A DNA stretch of 64,000 nt from Lateolabrax maculatus (GCA_031216445.1 CM062219.1:15165001-15229000), one strand, 5' to 3'. Positions 23,430 to 36,334 are shown, counted from the stretch's first letter. A program made the numbers and translations. The notes: generated by a model not told the origin, from the sequence alone.

Positions 23430-24950
23430 CTTAAATGATAGTTTTAATGCACAATAATTATAATTATAACAAGTATAACTAGTAACTAACAATAATTAGT
23501 TTGTACAGTAGGGAATAAAGACAAGCAAACAATTTGGTCAAATGTACAAAGACAGCAATTTAGTACAACATTAAAATTATATAAAAATATAAAGTTATGA
23601 ACCCCTAACTTTGCCCTCTCATGTTTAACCACTACAGTGACATCAGAACCAAAATTTCAAAAGTACTCAGTGAGGCTGTTCTCAGATGCGTACCATGAAC
23701 ACTGGCTGTCCCACAAGCAGGACCTCACATCTCAGAAAACATTTTCAAGTAGGCTGTCTTGATGAATCGACCACAGGTCTGAAGTTTAAAAAACAACTAA
23801 ATTCACACACACACATACACACAAGTCTTATTGATCAGCTGCAGTATTCTTGCCTGAACCCCCTGTTCGTGTCCCACCATGTTATAGTCTGAAATATTTA
23901 GGTTGTGCTATTCCAGGAGCATATCAAATAGGCCTTATCCAGTTCTGTCTTGGACATCAAGAAAGCCAATTGTGTTCACTGGGAAAGGGATTTTTGTGCA
24001 TCTTTTGTATCTTGAAAATACTTGCACAATTGAACTATATTGGGCTCCACAATAAGATAATTAGATGGCAAAAAGTCAGCACTAAAATGAGACTATGCTT
24101 CCTAAGGTAAAGTTCCAGTGTGAAGCTAATCTGACATATCTAGTCTACTGCACATTAGCATCTTATATGCAAGCACAGTTTTCTACATAATCTTATCATG
24201 GAGCTTTCTTTAACAAAATTATTATAAATGTATGTTAACTAATTGTATTTTGTACCCAGATGTTAACTAAATACGTATCCATTAAACGTAGTTTGCTATA
24301 AAAAAAATTGTTAGCTACCTAAACTAGGTGATAATAATAATAAAAAGTGTAAGTTTGTTAGTAGGTTGTGTATCACTCACATGCTGTAAAAACCTAAATT
24401 AGCTTGTGACATTTTCTTTAATTTATTTACTAGCACAAAGGGAGTAAAAAAAGCAAAAAAACAACAAACCAAAACAAACATAGTAGGGATTGTGCAGGAG
24501 AGGTATGAAACCCCAAAGTGCTGGTAAAACCTCCACTCTATGATTTATAATTTACCACAATACTATGGATATTTCCTTAACATCTGTGTCATTTTGCAAA
24601 TAGCAAGTAACACTTGTAAACTGATTAGAAAATAAGTGTTTTAAGCTGTGACTGAGAACAGTATTTCTTACTGAGATGAACTGACTTATTACTTACCTAA
24701 CTTATGTTAACACATTTGCCTGCACAGACAGTATAAAGTTAAATCAATTATCAAGATAATCAATTATCATGGTGTATTTATTTATCATAATTATATCCAT
24801 CAACCACCGTCCTGGTGTCCTTTTTCCTCCTCTTGTCATTTTTTTCCTTTCGCTGTGGTGACCAAAAAGGTATGCTGGTTTCATTGTGCTGATGGTTACA
24901 CCTAATGTTGTATGTATGACAGTTGCAGGTAGTTGACTGTCCTAATTAAT
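23430..24950. other. Non-coding, A+T-rich, no recognisable element
   Basis: Short CA run at 23804-23822. Several TAATTAT-rich patches occur (23450-23500, 24740-24800). No coding signal. Confidence 0.5.
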
Positions 24951-24954
24951 GGTA

Positions 24955-25165
24955 TCCAGCGGTCCTACGGTAGCTAGAAGGGGCCCCACTTAAGGGGGAT
25001 TTTGGGGCAGCAGCGGTGCACTGTACAGTACCTTTAAGGGAGGCTTTAGGGGGTTTATAGTTGTCATTGCAAAATGTTCCAATATGAGCGGCCATTGGGA
25101 GGCCCCTTTTCCCAAAATCTTTTTGGGGTGCCCTAAACATTTGCCTGGTTTGCCTCTCTTGACTG
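24955..25165. mobile_element. hAT-type transposon end relic
   Basis: G-rich and C-rich phrases such as 'aaggggccccacttaag', 'gaggccccttttccc' and 'ttggggtgccctaaac' lead to 'atttgcctggtttgcct'. These resemble the subterminal region of fish hAT elements. The expected outermost terminal repeat and an 8-bp target duplication are not seen, so this is probably a truncated non-autonomous copy. Overlapping short minus-strand ORFs are not genes. Confidence 0.35.
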
Positions 25166-25169
25166 TGTG

Positions 25170-26080
25170 TGTCTGCCTGTGATGCAATTCAGAATAATGA
25201 CAGTTCTCTGTTGTGTTTTAAAAGGCCAATCCATGCCACAGCATCAACAGCGAGTTCCACCAGCTGTCCCCACAGAATACGTTGAAATACACATTATGTA
25301 AATGTTGTGACTTTTTAAAAATGTTTTATATTTGACTGGTATAGAATAAAGCATTTTAATAGTCTTAGTCTGACCATCCCTGTATTATAAAACAAACCAG
25401 GGCAACAATGGAGTGAATGTATAACTGTTTTTCTATATTATACACATTTTGAGATATTGCAATATACACAAATACAATAAAACAATATCAAATGTAAACA
25501 TAAGTGTAAAGTGACATTACAAAGTAGGGTAAGCCTATACAGAGAGGGAGACCTGTGTGTCACGTGTAATCCCAAAAGGACTGTTTTATCCACCCATAAT
25601 TGCTCCCTCCCTATACTTCTCAAAAATTGTTGTTTTCTGAATAAATAAAAACTGGTAGCGGTGGTGGTAAAAGCCAAGATCAGTTTTATAGGCGGCAGTT
25701 CAATCAATTAATACACCTTCGGGCATTGCTATTAAACAAATAGCAACCAATGTGAATTAAAGAAATAAATAGGCTAATTTCCATCATAGGAAACAAGATG
25801 ATTCTGTTAAAAGATCAGAAATAATCTAATGATCAGAGTTTATACAATATGTAGCCTACATTTGTTCTGTACAGACTAAATACGCCTTTAATACACCATT
25901 AATGGAAAGTGAAAGTATTTCATGCCGGCTTGTGAAGTGTACAGTGTACCCCAACGTATTTCATCTCCTCTATAAACTATATGAACTGGGGTTTGGAAAT
26001 AGATTTGGAATGTGGAAAGCTGAGCGTCCCTCCAGCTTGAAACCCAGTGGTTTCCTGCCATATGCCAGGGAGGCCCAAGA
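25170..26080. other. Non-coding, no recognisable element
   Basis: Nothing beyond short chance ORFs (25438-25707 minus, 25902-26183 plus). Confidence 0.5.
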
Positions 26081-26085
26081 GCAGG

Positions 26086-26202
26086 ATTTTATTCCATCCA
26101 ACCAAACACAGCAGCAGGTGATTTCAGTGATTACATCCTCCTCTCTGGTTGAAGGTGCTAATCAGTGTAATCAGCTGCTGTAGTTTTTTGTTGGAATGAA
26201 AT
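26086..26202. repeat. Foldback: ~50-bp imperfect inverted repeat
   Basis: The left arm (26086-26137), from ATTTTATTCC through CCAACCAAACACAGCAGCAGG to GATTACATC, pairs imperfectly with the right arm (26154-26202), which reads GGTGCTAATCAG through CAGCTGCTG to TTGGAATGAAAT. The loop is about 16 bases. The 'ttggaat.aaa' and 'cagcagcaggtg' phrases recall a dispersed foldback repeat of fish. It is probably a small MITE. Confidence 0.65.
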
Positions 26203-26209
26203 TTGGCAC

Positions 26210-27785
26210 TGTTGGCACTCTGTGTAACATCATTGGACACAGTTACTGTAGATGATTCCGCCTCATGATGATGTGTCCAATACTTTAGGCTCAAAGTTGT
26301 AGCATGGCACAGGTATAATTTCTGACACGTGATTAGTGTGATTCAGACTGCTTTTGACAGATAAGCTGTTGTATGATGACTAGGTAAATCAGAGAGAAAC
26401 TTTTCCCTTACAACCCTGGCATTGAAACCAGGGATGCTCACTGTCAAATCAGAAATTACAGCTGTGTTTACACAAATACAATTTCAAAAGATTTCAAAGG
26501 CTGCAAGAGTTTCGGCAAATAGACCCAAAAAACAAGCCCAGTCAACATGGGTGCCTGCAGAACGTAGTATTGTTAATGTAAATGTATCCTTGCTTACACT
26601 CCAATTTTAAAAGATGCATAGACATTGTACAATTTCACACATAGTGAACATATGTGTGTAATCGTCTATTAATGAGTATATATCTTTTTACAGTAACAGA
26701 ATATTTTGATTTTTCTCTATTCTCTCTTCCCATCCTTTAGTTTCCATTATGTCAGCCTCCCATCGTCTCAGTCTTTGAGTCGTATCAGCCTCCAGTGTCT
26801 GGAAACTGATTCTAAAGAAAAGCTCCTATTATTAATACAAAGCCCCAAGGGATGTAACTGAGTTTTTGTTCAGTGTTGCAGATTTTATGGCCACATATTT
26901 TATTCTTTTACAAGAGAGATTTTCTACCTCCATCCATGCTGTCTGGTTGCCCTGATCATAGCCTCGCAGCTTCTGTTGGCATCAGAGAGCATTGCAGGCA
27001 GCAAGGAACAAGACTTAAGATGAAATATCAAACATGCTCATTAGCATACAGATTAGGACACAGATCTCTGTCATTGTTTGAACATCGAAGCAATTCTGTG
27101 CCCAAAGCCAAACCTCTGTTGTAAATCCATTTTAAAGAGAGGATTGATCAGGAGTCAACAGCACAAAGACTAAACCGTCTGCTGGTACCTTTTAAATCAC
27201 ACTCTTAAATAAATTACCTGCCTTTCTAGTTTGGCTTCACTTTTCTTTTTAGCTGTTGGAATGTGAATCAAGCACAGTGACACAAATTTGGGGCTATCAT
27301 TAATATGTGCTTTGTGTGTGTTTGTCCCTGTGTATGTGCATGCATAACACTTATCCATCTGCAGCTCACTATGTGTTATTTTTATTTGTTTACCAAGGTG
27401 TTAGAGCTCAGTAAATTTAGTTACTTACTCATTCAGTCTGGCTGTAACTGACCTCTCAATAACACACCCACGCTAAGAGAGTTAAAACTGGCTTTGGGAC
27501 AGATTTACAGCCTGTAAACTTCCAGTCTCCCGGTTTATTTATACAGAGGATGGAGACAAAGAATGAACTCTGAATTTATAGATGAAAGAGACTGAACACC
27601 ACCTGATACACCCATGGAGAGAGCTGTGGAAAAATGGGTCACTCTTTTTGGTGAAGGATTCTTCTACTTATTGAGCCTGTAATGGCATTTACTGTGGTTT
27701 ATTCTAATGTTTGATGAATTACAAATTGTAAAAGCCAATAGAAAATACACTAGAGCCCTAAATTGGTAGTTACCAGCTGTTAAGT
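26210..27785. other. Non-coding, no recognisable element
   Basis: No coding or repeat signal recognised. Short TG run near 27313-27325. Confidence 0.5.
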
Positions 27786-27789
27786 TGGT

Positions 27790-28250
27790 ACTTTCATCCT
27801 CTTGGTCCTTCTCTTTTTTCCTCCAAGCTTGAGCAGTAGGCACATTTTTGTCATTGTTTTTCTCTTCTTCTCTATTCTCCTATTCCCCAAACATCTCCTA
27901 TTCCCCAAACATCTCCTCTACCCTTTGGGCCTCAGCAGGAGGTCTTGTCAACCATGAAGCTGTGTGTTTGCCCTCCTCTCATCTCTTCTTTTTTTGTCCC
28001 TACTTCTCTACTTTTCTTTTTCCATCGCCCCTTTTCCCTCTTCCTTCTTTCCCTAAGGAGGTCATGTTTTCCTGTGAAGCTGTGCCTGCGTTTGTCATCC
28101 TCTACAACACACAATCCCCCCCACCCCCTTTCCTCTCTGCTGTTCCTTCAATACCTAAACGGGAGGTCTTGTCAGCCATGAAGCCCTCTGTAAGCCTCTC
28201 CTATCCACTCCAATATAACACAATGTGTGTGTTTTCAAGGGCTGTCTAGA
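27790..28250. repeat. CT-rich degenerate minisatellite, period ~105-119
   Basis: A phrase starting GGAGGTC and ending GAAGC recurs at 27938, 28057 and 28162, separated by CT-rich spacers. The first and third are nearly identical (GGAGGTCTTGTCA.CCATGAAGC). An 18-base unit, CTCCTATTCCCCAAACAT, is repeated in tandem at 27877-27912. The 133-codon plus-strand ORF here (27848-28249) reads through this tandem CT-rich sequence and is not convincing as a gene. Confidence 0.7.
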
Positions 28251-28254
28251 TCCC

Positions 28255-29240
28255 CTGCTACTAGCCTTTGATAACATCTGTGTTTGTATACGAGAGAGAG
28301 AAACTGGTGTACGTCTGTATGTTAAAGTGAAAGTGCACTGTATGTTTTTTAAATGTTTGTGTGCGTAGAAGAGTGAAGAGACTTTTTTAAAATACAAAAA
28401 AGCCGCATGTTTGGCAATTGTACAGGTTCTTGAATGAAAATTATAAAAATTTAGACATGAAATAAAATGCCTTCTTTACCTCCTTTTGATACTTGACACT
28501 GTTGTTTAAAACGTAACTCAATTTCAGTAAAACTGGAGTAACCCATGAAATAAAACTGATGCATTTAATTTTCTTCATGCCGCCATTCTTTTTCTTTTTT
28601 TGTGTCAACAGTAATGGGAATGGAGCTATGAGGGCATTAGCGCATAACCACCTAACACCAGCCAGCTACAAGTGAAAAGAAAAAAACAAGTGAAATTCAT
28701 GGCTGGAGCTATGTTGGGAATTCTGAGGTCACAAAAAAATGCATACAGTTTCAGACTAACACATTACAAAAATTGTGTTTTAAACTTGCCATTCAACAAA
28801 TTGGCTTTAGAACAGGATTGAATATGGATAGTGAGAAATAAAGTTACAAGAAGTGATATGGAGAGAAGGTGTGTGGTGTCTCAAACTCCTTTTTTTGATT
28901 TTCTGTGTTTTTTGTCTACAACACGTGTAATCTTTTTGTCCACATCCAGTACATGATGTTTGTTTTCACTAAATTAATTAAAATCACAAAATCTCACACA
29001 AAAGTGTTGCTGATCAATTCATAATCAACTTCAAACTTACTCATAATATGTCTCAAAAGTGATACATTTGGTAATAATAACCTAGTTGTCTCTATCAACA
29101 ATTGTTGTCCCTCTCTTCAGCCACGCTCCAGGCCCCAGCACTCTGAGCTGCTCCAGCCTCTATTCACTTCTCCTTAGAGTTTCAGTGTCAGTAGAAGAAA
29201 AAAATTTAATTTGGCATCGGGCATGCAACTGTACACAGCA
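28255..29240. other. Non-coding, no recognisable element
   Basis: A+T-rich, with T-rich and A-rich runs near 28590 and 28680. No coding signal. Confidence 0.5.
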
Positions 29241-29339
29241 CACACACACAACGAATTTGCTTTTACACCCTACATACATACAAGCCCCCCCTAAACAATT
29301 CACATACATGCATACATATGTATATAGAGGACCCGTAAC

Positions 29340-29490
29340 ATGCGTGGAAAGGGCATATGGTGAGGGCGCTGCCATTTGTCAGGGCGCCCGGGAGCAGCTG
29401 GTGGTGGGGGGGGGGGGGGTTGGTGCACCTCGGCAGTGCCCTGGAGGTGGACTGGCACCTCTCCAGCCACCAGTCCACACTCCGTGTTTT
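29340..29490. repeat. G+C-rich dispersed fish repeat relic with G14 homopolymer
   Basis: A G+C-rich island containing 'cagggcgcccgggagcag', a run of 14 G (29406-29419), then 'gtgcacctcggcagtgccc' and 'ctggcacctctccagccac'. The phrase order matches a common fish repeat, of the type carrying 'cacctc...tgccctgg'. Five overlapping ORFs on both strands around it (29086-29657) are artefacts of local composition. Confidence 0.45.
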
Positions 29491-31500
29491 CGTTCATAAA
29501 TGCACAACACTGAGTTGGTATTTAAATGAAAAGTGCAGTACTGCATTAACATTGTACTGTAATTAACACTCATGAAGCGTATACAAATTCTCATACTCAA
29601 TATAGCTTTTGGACTCACTGGAAAAGAAGATGCATTGCTGCTTCTGCATAAATCCATATTTTATCTGTTAAACTGTCAAAAACAACTCTGAACATAGTTG
29701 GATAGGAAGGCAAAATCAGTAAGCAAGAAGAAGTAAGAACAGCAGGACACTTCCCTCAAGTCTTGTGTGTGTTTTTAATGAAATGGATGACTTGGTGATC
29801 TTCTGCTCCCTCAGCACAATCACCCATCTACTGGATCTCTCCATCCGTATCCATCCGTTTTCCTTATTAAAAGTCTCCATTGTTCAGCGTTAGCAAAAGC
29901 CCTCATTAGCTGCTTATGTCAATGCACTCTACTGGTGATGAATAGCTGCTATATCGTCGGGTCAATGCTGCAAAATTAAAGCCCCACTGCTTAATACAGT
30001 CTCAAAGAAAACACTTGACCTCTGGGACAGACATCAGATATAACAAGATTTGGATCTTTTGGTCCCCTTACAAAACATCATGGCTGCATTGCATTCTGGT
30101 TTATTGAGGATGCTGTTGCTGAAGGAACTGGATTTTTTTTTTACCCGCACTGTGTGTTAAGCTCCTACCTGCATGAAGCCACTGCTCTTTAATTCATAGA
30201 TCATTCAACTGGAAAAACGCACTACAAAACAAAATAGAACCAGCAATGCAAGGCACATCTCCAGCAAATTTACAGCAACAGGTGACATCTATAAAACACT
30301 CAAGTCTGTGATATAAATACAGCCACCCACAGCTCATACACTGACTGACTACATGCAATGGCAGTATGGAGGAAGTCCCCAGGATCGTCCCTGTGCCACT
30401 TGTGCATTCACAATGCAGAAATAGTTGAAAAACTTGTGCAATATCGTGTTGTATCCAACAGTAGTAGGCAAATGGGGCTAATCCCCGTTAGATTGTTATC
30501 TTGTTTTGCCTGTTATCACCATGTGTTAATCAGTGCACTCCATAGATTAGACAAATCGATACACTCCTGCTGAGGTTGTCGATAAGGAGCTCTATACCAT
30601 TCACTGGGAGACGAGAGGTGATCACTCTGACGCACACAAACTTATGCAGTTTGTGTGCATTAGGCACCAGTAAGAGAGGGCCTTAGAGTCTAGCTACGTC
30701 CGCTGCAGCTGATAAAATCTGTCAGCGACAGTTGTCATATTAGCTGGTGATGAATGGTGATAGTCGATAGTCTGCAGTACAGATCTTTATGGGTCCAAAA
30801 CTGTTGTCCTGATCTGAGACCCACCTGACGAAAACCTACCTGAACCAGACATGCAAAGAGGGGAAATACTAGATATAAGTGCGACGAAAGGCTAAATAGA
30901 CCCACCTCAAAATGCGATAAAGCTTAACAGACCCAAAAAGGCCAATTTCTCAGTAAATAAACTGCCTGAATCCCACATAATTACCCTGAAAACAACTTCA
31001 TCAAACAATGACATCTAACTAATAGTTACCAATGAGCTTGCAGTGCAGTCCAGAATCTTTAATTGCTCATGCTTTAGAATTTGATGCACTGATGTATTTT
31101 TTCTTTTAAAGTTATTGTTACTTTCATCATTATAAAGATTATTGTGAGCATTTTTTGCAATATAGATTTGAGGTCTTTTCATCCTGCCGCTTTTCTTTCA
31201 TAATTCCTCTTTCCTCTCTAGTTACCGCTTTCGGAATTCAATCCTCGCTCACCTCTGTATTTCTGTGCCTTTCAACTGGGCGTCTCTTTCTTATAATCAG
31301 TTATAGCTTTCTTATAAGCAGATAAAACAGATATTATCTAACACCCTGGTCCTGCCTATTGTTGCTTAGATAACTGTCGCTGCAATTTTCTGAAAAGCCA
31401 TCTTATGTGCGGTGTTTGTTTGCTTAAAGCTGTTCAGCTATCAAGTGAATCCGACAGCAAATCAGTTTGGCTGGTAGCATAAGAACAAAGCTGCATATTG
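29490..31500. other. Non-coding; one 10-bp inverted repeat
   Basis: GCACACAAAC (30632-30641) and GTTTGTGTGC (30649-30658) form a 10-bp stem with a seven-base loop. No other element was recognised. Confidence 0.5.
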
Positions 31501-33985
31501 TTTTCGACATAATGATTTATAGGTAAGTAAAGACTGAAAACGATGAGAAGAGACTGCTTCCACGAGCTTTCACCGAATGGTGAACTTCTCCTTCAAAGTG
31601 TCTCTGTATGTGGAAATGCGAAAGAGAAAGGGAATCCAAAATGCTTTGAAACTGAGATAGAACGACGAGAAGTTATGACAAAACCACACACACCTTTACA
31701 TGAAAGCGAAATTTAAGGACTGTTTTTCTCAGCGTGCCCTAACATTGATTTTGCTGCGTTATTAGCATTTTCCAGCAGTGATAAAATTATCATTTTGGTG
31801 AACAGCTCAACGAGATAGCAAGCAACAGCGATGAACCACACGGTTGCCGCGATAATGATGTACACTCTGTGTTGTAGGTTACTTCTTATTTATGCAGACA
31901 TACTCATTAGCACATTCATCATGTTTTAGTCGCTTGTGTTTTCCGGACTTCCCAGCAAGTCTGAAATGTCAACTTTCCCTGTGGAAAAGATTCAGAATGT
32001 TATTGTGCATCTAAAAAAAAGGAAAGGCATGTGGCAAAAAACAAAACACGTTGAGGGGGTAATGAATTATTCCATTACCCTCCCATTATTGGATTTGGGC
32101 TTAACAATGAAAGGTGTGCATTGCATTTCTTCCTCTTGCTGGATTCCTCATAAATATGCTCCTTGTTTTTGTTTTAGTGCATCAAATGCTATCACTTGAT
32201 CTCAGTAGTTTCCAAACCTCATCAGAGTTGGAAAGACATTTTGGGATGTAACTTTTACTCAGCTGATTTGTAGTCAAATAAATGTAAGCTGACAAAATGA
32301 AGCGATCCAGTATAACAGCTTCATGTTTTCACACAGTTATTCAACACTTTCCAGTTCTTCTTCTGTTATTGTAATTTCAGCCACCCTAGATGAACAAACA
32401 AAAGAATATAACCCTCAGAACAGAAAATCAATGTGTTGATTTGTAGGACGTGAAGTGCACAAATTTTATAGCAATGCCCCAAATATGTTACCGAAACAGG
32501 TAAAAACAAACTTAGATTCTTTTTTTGGTAAAAATAAAATGTTCACAATTACAGAACTACTTACTCAAAGGTGGTGATCACTTTTCAACCTTTCCAACAT
32601 AAAATGTCTTCTCCCTGAGTTATTACGCCGAGTTGCTTCCAGATGATGATATGATGAAGGCTTGGAAGTGAAAAGGGTCACATATTTCTGTTCAGTGTCT
32701 GCAGGAGAAAGATGTCAGGCTGCATGGTGAAAACAAGCTTTGTCCCATGAAGCATGCCAACCCAGACCTGTATCCCCGACATACCCTCTCTCACACACAA
32801 CCACACCAACATAGAGCAGCTGTCAGCTTAGTAATGACTAAAAGACACTGCTGTTTTCCTTTATTCGCACTCCCTGGCTTTGCAGGGTCATATAGGGTTC
32901 AGCCTGCCTGATTTTTTTTCACCCGTCTTTATTCTTTGTCTCTGTAGGTTATTGTCCATTTCTGTCTAGCTTATTAGCCTGTACGTCTGCCAATTATAAC
33001 AGACCATCCTTACCAGAAAAGGGACAGCGTTGGTCATTTGTTCAAACACCTAAAACAACCTGTGTTTAAGCTTTCCTGAAGTCTCTTCTTGCAGTTGGGA
33101 GAGTCATTACTGTGCTCTCAAAGAAGCAAAGGTGGAAGTAGCGTGACATTGTTATAGGATCCCAAAAGGCGTTAGGGAGGAGGTTATAGTGGACACTTGG
33201 ATCAACAGTGTGTGTGATTTTGACATTGGAGAGAGTTCTAGTGTTCTACCAACAATCAACATTGGCTTGTTTTGACCTTTTATCTTCCACGAACCTGAAC
33301 CAATTAGCTTATGACAACAGACATGTCTCTCTGACGATTGATCGGTCCACCGATTCTTTATCTAACATTGTGTACAGACATGCATGGTTCCCAGAGGATG
33401 ATTCTTAGGGAATATTAGTTTTCTTTTTTTCTTTTTTGGGCGGGGGGTTGGGGGTTGCAGCAACTCAGGTGATAGCAAACAAAAGGTGCTACAATAGGCA
33501 GTGGAGAGATGAGCAATAATTGCTTTAATCCATCTGGTTTTGAAGAGAATTACTTTCTCTATGTAAATGTACTGAAATAATACCCTAATTATCCACAGTA
33601 ATTGGGGTTCTGGGGTGCATGTATTTCTTTTTCTGGCTGTAAACCACTTTTTGTCTGAGTGACTTAATGCATGATGTTAAGTGTTTGCCTGTTTTTTTTT
33701 TATATGCCTGTTCTATCTATTCGCCTGACTTAATTTTTCCCATCTGCCTCATTATTTTACCATTTTTTTGTCTGCCAGCATATTTATGTGTCTGTCTCCC
33801 TGCCTGCATATTTACCTGCCGCACTGTCCATCTATCATTCATCGTAAGTGTTTATGCTTTGCTCCGCAGTTTGACTCCTCACAATGCAGTGAGTTAATTA
33901 CATGCACAAGTATCACACAGTTGATGTGGTTGTAGGCCAGCCATCCATCATGAGCCTATTACATATTCAAGGCTCCAGCTTGATC
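31500..33985. other. Non-coding, no recognisable element
   Basis: Short plus-strand ORFs (31936-32199, 33208-33408, 33667-33897) have no motif or codon support. The stretch at 33418-33460 is a T-rich then G-rich run. Confidence 0.5.
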
Positions 33986-33989
33986 TGCA

Positions 33990-34200
33990 AAGCCTCTCTT
34001 GTCACAGTGTCTCTCTCTCTTTCTCCTCTTCTCCGCCCTGACAGTCTGTCTTCCCTTTATCCTTCTGTCTCTCTCTCCCTCTCTACTTCCATCCCTGTCT
34101 TACACCATCTCTCTATCATCTCTGCAAAAACATCCCTCCTCTTTCAGGTCTCATATATTTTCTTCTCTACTTTCTTCAGTTCTCTTCCTCTCTTACTTCC
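33990..34200. repeat. CT-rich low-complexity tract
   Basis: Pyrimidine-rich sequence with CTCTCTCTCT and CTCCCTCTC runs. Two overlapping Ser/Leu-rich ORFs of about 100 codons across it are artefacts. Confidence 0.8.
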
Positions 34201-34603
34201 AGGCTGCTTTTGATAGCTTACAGCTGGCAACTTATAACCAAAGGGGAAAAATGAAAAGCTTGGAAATAAAAGTATTATACCAATACCCCTGACCCAGTCC
34301 AAATAAAAAAATGTAAACAAAATGAAATGAAGCTTGTGTGCCAGTTCAAGCAGTCAATTCGGGTGCCGTGCACCCACATGGTATTCTTCCCCCATTGCAA
34401 CATATAGCCAATGCACCTTTCTCATAATGGTTGTGTAAGTGCTTTACTCCTTTTTGCTGCCATGCCTGCTGCAACATGACTCACCTGAAAGCTATGTGGT
34501 CCCCTGCTGCTACTGCTTTCATATAACATTTCTTCCACCCCAACATCCAACTGTAGGCTCAGAATCTGCATTCATCTATGGGGGAAGTCATATGTCATCA
34601 CTC

Positions 34604-35174
34604 CCTACTGTGAAGGAAATCTTAAAGCTGGTTCACTCTAACAAGAAGTTTCAGGAAACCTGGATGTCTTACACGGGAATATTTATTGAAGCTCGATCGA
34701 GGAGAAAAGGGAAACACCACGTGTGAATCACAGCGTACTGTTACCCAAATCTGAAGATGGTGTCCTGAAGCTCAGTATTTAACCCTCCCCAAAACTGATA
34801 AGTTCCGCTATATCCAAATAGGGTTATCCCTAACTCAGTCTGTCATGTGTGATGACTCTATTGGATATCAGATCCAAACAAGGAAAGACGTCAACCTTTG
34901 CTGTAGAAGTAACAGCATGGCCTCTCTACAGTATCTGTTATCCAGCGTCAACAACCAGGCGCCAGCCTGTTGTGTCTAAACCCGAATACAGAAGATATCT
35001 AGCAGACCTTGGTCTACCAGATGCTAGAGCCAACTCGGCCTTGTCAGGCACACAGAGTGAGACAGGCGAACAGAGAAAGACAGTTGACCTGGCCTGTGAA
35101 GCACTGTCTTAAGTTACCTTTAACCTACAAGAGGGAAGTTTAACATACAAGAAGGAAAATTCCTTCACACCTAC
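34604..35174 (+). mobile_element. Solo LTR, copy A (561 bp) with 5-bp target duplication
   Basis: The LTR runs 34609-35169. It starts TGTGAAGGAA and ends TTCCTTCACA, a perfect 10-bp terminal inverted repeat with the canonical TG...CA ends. It is flanked on both sides by CCTAC (34604-34608 and 35170-35174), a 5-bp target-site duplication. A TATTTAA box candidate lies at 34776-34782. No primer-binding site, polypurine tract or internal gag/pol follows, since the target duplication closes directly on the LTR. It is therefore a solo LTR left by recombination. It belongs to an LTR retrotransposon or endogenous retrovirus family I cannot name. The 87-codon frame at 34849-35112 is inside the LTR and is not considered a gene. 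Confidence 0.85.
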
Positions 35175-35224
35175 TCCCGGCTGTGCTGAGCTATCATTTA
35201 AACTAATATTTCTGATTAACTGTT

Positions 35225-35520
35225 AATGTAAGCCCAATATTCACTCTCCTTTTCACACAGTTTTGGTCTCCACCAGCCCCTGAACAAATGGCTCTTCAGC
35301 TGCTAAATGCTCTACTATGTTCCCAAGCCAGTAGCATACAGTGGGTTTACCCAACTTGTTAACTGAAAACAGCTGTCTGCTACTGGAAATGGATTTGATG
35401 GGAGTGGTTAGACTGAACCAAAACAGTAAAGTTGCGGACCACACCAAAACAAATGAGCTAAACAATGCTAAAATGGTCAGTAAAGCTGAGTAAAACTGCA
35501 GAGTTGGATGATAATTCTCC
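35225..35520 (+). repeat. Unclassified dispersed repeat, copy 1
   Basis: Contains 'gactgaaccaaaacagtaaa' followed by GTTGC and AAATGAGCT. The same phrases occur on the opposite strand at about 49030-49105. 'agttttggtctccaccagcc' and 'gctcttcagctgctaaatgc' also recall a common fish repeat. The copy lies 56 bases after solo LTR A. Class unknown; ends not defined. Confidence 0.5.
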
Positions 35521-35639
35521 TTGGGTTTGTCAATAAGAACAACCCCTTTTACATCTACTCATTTGTAAATATAACAGTATTGATTAGTGCAGCTTAAGAG
35601 GCTATTTGCCCCAAACGTAAATTCAGATAAGAATGAGGG

Positions 35640-35920
35640 AGAGGGAGTGAAAAGTCAAAGTCAAATACAGGGATGAGGAGAACAAGGGAGTAAGACAGAG
35701 CACAGAATGATGGCTTTGTCCTTTATGTCCAGCGGTGTGTGCTGACTGCACAGAACAGATGTAATTATCAGGAATTATCATTTATTACACCAAGAGGGAT
35801 CAACTGAAAGAGAGAGAAAGAGAGGTCTCATTTTAGCAATAATGTCCACAAGGCTGCTCTTTGCTGTAATTATGGGATGAGGCTCATTCACACGTAGTGA
35901 TCCACCTGTTTTTGTATCGT
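35640..35920. promoter_or_regulatory. Candidate conserved non-coding block
   Basis: Unique sequence with GATGTAATTATCAGGAATTATCATTTATTAC and GCTGTAATTATGGG sites, interrupted by a GA-rich patch at 35810-35826. Texture-based call. Confidence 0.25.
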
Positions 35921-36164
35921 CTAAAATGTTTGCGTGAAAGGTTTCTTCCATAGCAGTTTACCTAAAAGAAAAACAACAACAAAACAATTGAAAGCAAGCA
36001 AAATGTCTTATCACAAGATCAGCATATCTACCAAGTGCATTTTTCATAAAACACAGTGTTATCTGATCAGCTTGTTTGGCTCAAGCTACACAACTTATTC
36101 AGTTCTTCACTCTTTCATTATCTCTCCTCCATGCCTGACTTATTATCTGTCTCCTTTTTTTTAT

Positions 36165-36240
36165 TTTAATCTTTGCTCTGCTCTCTCTCTCTCTGCTGTC
36201 TCCTCTCTCTCTCCTTTTCTGTCTTTCTCCCACCTATCCT
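36165..36240. repeat. CT-rich tract
   Basis: CTCTCTCTCTCT and CTCTCTCTCTCC runs. The overlapping 114-codon ORF (35934-36278) has no motif support. Confidence 0.75.
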
Positions 36241-36300
36241 CGCTGAGTGATGAGCAATCACAAAGCATCAGGTCTTAATTAATCAAAGGTCCTGTAATGA
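36241..36300. promoter_or_regulatory. Candidate regulatory block with TCF/LEF-like site
   Basis: TCTTAATTAATCAAAGG combines a homeodomain-type TTAATTAAT with ATCAAAGG, which matches the TCF/LEF consensus. It is followed by CCTGTAATGATTT. The surrounding unique sequence extends to about 36520 beyond a TG array. Role is inference. Confidence 0.25.
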
Positions 36301-36330
36301 TTTGTGTGTGTGTGTGCGTGTGTGTGTGTG
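36300..36330. repeat. (TG)n microsatellite
   Basis: TG array with one GCG interruption. Confidence 0.9.
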
Positions 36331-36334
36331 AACA

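Noticed and set aside
24340..24385. Possible let-7-like microRNA (a 'tagtaggttgtgtat' phrase)
   Set aside because: The match lacks the full seed start and no complementary arm is present nearby.
34849..35112. 87-codon ORF on the plus strand
   Set aside because: It lies wholly inside a solo LTR, and the other LTR copy has a one-base deletion and other changes in that stretch.
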